Shown here: positions 61,698 to 64,000 of the stretch, piece by piece
How the letters are laid out: the number at the start of each line of letters is the position of its first letter
Position numbering within the stretch: the first letter of the stretch is position 1
Assembly: GCA_015071005.1 (NCBI GenBank)
Contig: SVIG01000004.1
Location: forward strand, 124,001-188,000
Reading direction: 5' to 3'
Length of the DNA stretch: 64,000 nucleotides
Origin: Clostridiales bacterium
GTDB taxonomy: Bacteria > Bacillota > Clostridia > Christensenellales > Borkfalkiaceae
Position numbers and translations under genes: made by a program
Notes under the pieces: generated by a model
The model's database searches: none
What the model was told of the DNA's origin: nothing
The model's input: the letters and a program-made list of their open reading frames with translations, nothing else

Positions 61698-62015
61698 ATG
61701 AACTATAAAGAAATATGCAAACGCGGACTATTGCTAATCGGCGTGTTAATCGTTGGGATTGCAGTTGGGTGTCCAATATATAAAATTTTTAAGATACCAT
61801 GTCCTTGTTGCGGTGTCACGAGAGCGTGGCTTTGCCTTTTTCGTGGGGATATAAAAGGGGCGTTTGCCTACAATTCACTCTTTGTGTTGATTGCGCTTGT
61901 AGCGGTAGCGTTTGTTTTTGAAGAGTACTTATTCAAAAAAACGTGGAAGAAAAATGTGTCTTTTTGTGTGTTAGGCGGCATTATTTTTTTGCAGTATATC
62001 GTCCGCATATTGTAA
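61698..62015 (+). CDS. DUF2752 membrane protein
   Basis: 105 residues, three TM segments and the family motif CPCCGVTRAW near residue 38. Function unknown. I start at MNYKEIC; the track start is upstream but lacks an SD. First gene of the operator-controlled unit. Confidence 0.8.
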   Translation: MNYKEICKRGLLLIGVLIVGIAVGCPIYKIFKIPCPCCGVTRAWLCLFRGDIKGAFAYNSLFVLIALVAVAFVFEEYLFKKTWKKNVSFCVLGGIIFLQYIVRIL

Positions 62016-62060
62016 AAACGGCTTACACCAAAGATAAAAGAACAAAATGGAGGTTGTTTT

Positions 62061-62402
62061 ATGGAGGAGCAAAAGGTCAATATGTATATGGCGTCTCTTA
62101 TGGGGTATTTCAAGGAAAGGGATGCAATCCTGATTCGTGAGAAGCTCTTGGAGGTAGACGACAGTAAATATGGGATGTTATCGGTCGTGGATTTGAAAAA
62201 TCCGACGACGGTATTTGTTGGATCGCTTTTGGCGGGATGCTTTGGGGTTGACCGTTTTATGATTGGAGATGTGGGATTAGGGGTATTAAAACTCTTAACG
62301 TTCGGTTTATGCGGGGTTTTAACCATTATCGATTGGTGTTCAATTATTGGAAGTACCAAAAAAAAGAATTTCAAAAAAATAATGAAAATGCTTTCATTAT
62401 AA
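62061..62402 (+). CDS. TM2-domain protein
   Basis: 113 residues. A charged N-terminal half precedes a TM2 domain (VGSLLAGCFGVDRFMIGDVGLGVLKLLTFGLCGV...DW). DUF2752 and TM2 proteins are often neighbours. Function unknown. RBS GGAGG 7 bases upstream. Confidence 0.82.
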   Translation: MEEQKVNMYMASLMGYFKERDAILIREKLLEVDDSKYGMLSVVDLKNPTTVFVGSLLAGCFGVDRFMIGDVGLGVLKLLTFGLCGVLTIIDWCSIIGSTKKKNFKKIMKMLSL

Positions 62403-62409
62403 GTCAATT

Positions 62410-62448
62410 AAAGGTTCTCGAGAGTTTCGAGAGCCTTTATATTTTTCT
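62410..62448 (+). terminator. terminator after the TM2 gene
   Basis: Stem AAAGGTTCTCGA/TCGAGAGCCTTT with one G-U pair, T-rich tail. Confidence 0.75.
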
Positions 62449-62463
62449 ATGTTACATACAAAA

Positions 62464-62491
62464 TAAGGCAGTCGCACATGCGACTGCCTTA
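62464..62491 (-). terminator. terminator of the DNA-metabolism pair
   Basis: Perfect 12-bp stem TAAGGCAGTCGC/GCGACTGCCTTA just after the minus-strand gene. Confidence 0.78.
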
Positions 62492-62493
62492 TA

Positions 62494-63240
62494 TTATACT
62501 TCCTCAAAGCCTTTAGGCTTTTCCTGCCGTTCGGGCAAGAATTCCCAGTAACGAACGGGCATATATCCCTTCATTTGTTTGAGCCGTTCTCGGCATGGAA
62601 TATTTACCGCTTGATAGTACCCCTTCCAAAGACTTTGCCATTCCGTTTCGTCGGCGGAAATTAAGACGTTTGCCTGGGGCAGGTATGCGTTGAAAGTGTT
62701 TTTTCCATCATACACGGTCGCCTTTTTTCGCTTGACGTCGTGCAGGACGAACGGGAATTCGGGCAAGCGCTTTCTAAAATGGGGCGCGAGCAAATCGCAA
62801 ATATCGTTGTCGGGAGAAAAGGGGGCGTACAACGCGCCGCTCGCCGTTTCCATAAACCGAATAAAGCCGTGAAAACGGTGAATTTCAAACCCGACTTTCT
62901 TTATGTATGCAATCGCTTTGAAAACGCACGGCTCGGTTAGCCGTCTACCGACGGGGGCTTTCATCTGCGCTAAAAAGCGCAGGTATTCAAAGGCGACTTG
63001 CTCGTTATCCTCTTCGCCTGAGCGGAGCAAGCGATCTAAATCGCGCATACAATCCCGATCGAACGAGAGTAGGCGATTTTCCGCTTTTTCCGCCTTTTGA
63101 ACGTCCGTTTGCACTTGGATAAGCGGCTCGTCTAAACGTAGCTGCGTTTGTTTGGACGTGACGAGGGCGCGTGGGTCTTTGAACGCTTGCAAAAAGGCGC
63201 TCAAAAATCCGTTTTTCGTGCCGTCGTATACGTAAATCAT
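62494..63240 (-). CDS. TIGR03915/DUF4130-type DNA-metabolism protein
   Basis: 248 residues. The start MIYVYDGTKNGFLSAFLQAF and FEIHRFHGFIRFMETASGALYAPFSPD...I match the uracil-DNA-glycosylase-associated DUF4130 family, and MPVRYWEFLPE ends it. Always paired with a radical SAM protein, as here. A reversed dispersed motif reads FNAYLPQ in a loop. Confidence 0.85.
   Translation of the reverse strand: MIYVYDGTKNGFLSAFLQAFKDPRALVTSKQTQLRLDEPLIQVQTDVQKAEKAENRLLSFDRDCMRDLDRLLRSGEEDNEQVAFEYLRFLAQMKAPVGRRLTEPCVFKAIAYIKKVGFEIHRFHGFIRFMETASGALYAPFSPDNDICDLLAPHFRKRLPEFPFVLHDVKRKKATVYDGKNTFNAYLPQANVLISADETEWQSLWKGYYQAVNIPCRERLKQMKGYMPVRYWEFLPERQEKPKGFEEV
62676..62694 (+). repeat. dispersed motif copy 14, antisense inside the DUF4130 gene
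   Basis: GGGGCAGGTATGCGTTGAA, opposite to the gene strand, encoding F-NAYLPQ on the gene strand. Confidence 0.85.
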
Positions 63241-63278
63241 ACTTTCACCTAATACATGGTAGTGGGGTTTTCAAAAAA

Positions 63279-64000
63279 TCACAGCTGTCCGTGCAATGCG
63301 ATTAAGGCGTTTTGCGGCGTGGAAAGCATACTGAAAATATCCAGCTGTTCTTCGCTTTCTTGCGTTTCGATTGCCGTCAAAAGTCCGCGCACTTGGCTTT
63401 CGTGCGCCGCGCCGAGATACTTACCGCCGCAAGTGATAAAATGCTTTGCCCGCTTGAGTGCGATACGCATTTTAAGTAGGTCTTCAAAGGTCAGCTTGGC
63501 GTATTTTCGCGCTTGCAAAATTTTATGCGCGTTTTTCGCACCGATTCCCGGTACGCGCAAAAGCATTTCAAGAGGTGCGCGGTTGATTTCCACGGGGAAA
63601 AGGTGCATATTCCGCAAAGCCCACGCGCATTTCGGGTCAAACTCCATAGAAAGATTTTCTCCCTCTTCGACGATTTCTTCCACCGAAAAACCGTAAAATC
63701 GGAGCAGCCAATCCGCTTGATATAAGCGGTGTTCGCGCAGTTGACCTGCGCCCACTTCGGGGAGTAAACGATCCTGCACGACGGGTACGTAAGAGGAATA
63801 ATAGACCCGCCGTAAATCGTTCTTGCGATAGAGCGCTTGGGTAAGCCGAAGAATTTGTCCGTCCGATTCGGGGGATGCGCCTACGATCATTTGCGTGGTT
63901 TGCCCTGCGGGTAAAAAATGCCCCTTGAAAAGCCCTTTTTTCTTGTCTTCGCGGTATTGCTGTGTTTGCATCGCGAGCGTTTTCATAGGGGAGAGTAAGC
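63279..64000 (-). CDS. radical SAM putative DNA modification/repair protein (partial)
   Basis: C-terminal portion only; the reading frame stays open to the right edge. The visible part ends with a helix-hairpin-helix (LLRVPGIGAKNAHKILQARK) and LTFEDLLKMRIALKRAKHFI, as in the TIGR03916 family that pairs with TIGR03915. The CxxxCxxC cluster would lie beyond the window. Confidence 0.82.
   Translation of the reverse strand, partial: LLSPMKTLAMQTQQYREDKKKGLFKGHFLPAGQTTQMIVGASPESDGQILRLTQALYRKNDLRRVYYSSYVPVVQDRLLPEVGAGQLREHRLYQADWLLRFYGFSVEEIVEEGENLSMEFDPKCAWALRNMHLFPVEINRAPLEMLLRVPGIGAKNAHKILQARKYAKLTFEDLLKMRIALKRAKHFITCGGKYLGAAHESQVRGLLTAIETQESEEQLDIFSMLSTPQNALIALHGQL

Noticed and set aside
1-64000. 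CRISPR arrays, tRNA, rRNA, transposases, prophage genes
   Set aside because: Looked for regular repeats with spacers, T-arm signatures, and transposase or integrase motifs; none seen apart from tmRNA.

Overview
The window reads as chromosome of a Gram-positive, probably anaerobic and gut-type bacterium of the Bacillota/Clostridia; an uncultured Christensenellales-like lineage is a guess, not a demonstration. Supporting signs are strong AGGAGG-type ribosome binding sites, many consensus TTGACA-17-TATAAT promoters, rho-independent terminators after most units, lgt/lspA lipoprotein processing, several lipobox lipoproteins, ECF-type vitamin transporters under riboswitches, type III glutamine synthetase and a one-piece tmRNA. 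No rRNA, tRNA, insertion sequence, prophage or CRISPR array was found.

Layout. 0-3.4 kb: an HTH/zinc-ribbon membrane regulator, a large AT-rich surface lipoprotein and a structured small RNA carrying a 19-codon ORF. 3.5-9.9 kb: secA, prfB, tsaD and a 10TM metal exporter. 9.9-11.7 kb: a sigma-factor control module (STAS antagonist, degenerate HATPase, sigma factor, intact HATPase). 11.7-19.3 kb: an unknown membrane protein, a PucR-type regulator, an S41 protease, transketolase and a DegV protein. 19.3-24.5 kb: a cobalamin-riboswitch unit (DUF4430 lipoprotein plus ECF S component), a UDP-sugar pyrophosphorylase, a DUF421/DUF4363 pair and a THF-riboswitch/folT unit. 24.6-34.8 kb: a long co-directional cluster lgt-pncB-lspA-rluD-DUF512-der-plsY-trkA-trkH. 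34.9-44.9 kb: a phosphoesterase lipoprotein, tmRNA, an unknown anchored surface protein, MscS, an esterase, a ZIP transporter, an aldehyde dehydrogenase and a HAD hydrolase. 45-56.6 kb: a carbohydrate locus (GH38, GH28, AraC regulator, uxaB-uxaA-uxaC-eda-yitT-kdgK) that encodes the whole isomerase-route conversion of galacturonate/glucuronate to pyruvate and glyceraldehyde-3-phosphate. 56.6-64 kb: a flavin reductase, a lipoprotein, nadE, glnN with a leader attenuator, a small XRE-controlled membrane-protein unit and a DNA-metabolism pair running off the right edge.

The most unusual signal is a roughly 20-bp dispersed motif, GGGGGCAGGTACGCGTTGAA and close variants, present about 14 times between 15.9 and 62.7 kb. 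Copies sit just after stop codons, in a terminator loop, inside the cobalamin riboswitch, between the THF riboswitch and folT, across a start codon, and inside four protein-coding genes where they read as short in-frame peptides (G-R/V-YAL-K/N sense, F-NAYL antisense). This looks like a mobile or selected short sequence (mini-repeat, uptake signal or protein-binding site) that I do not recognise from any described family.
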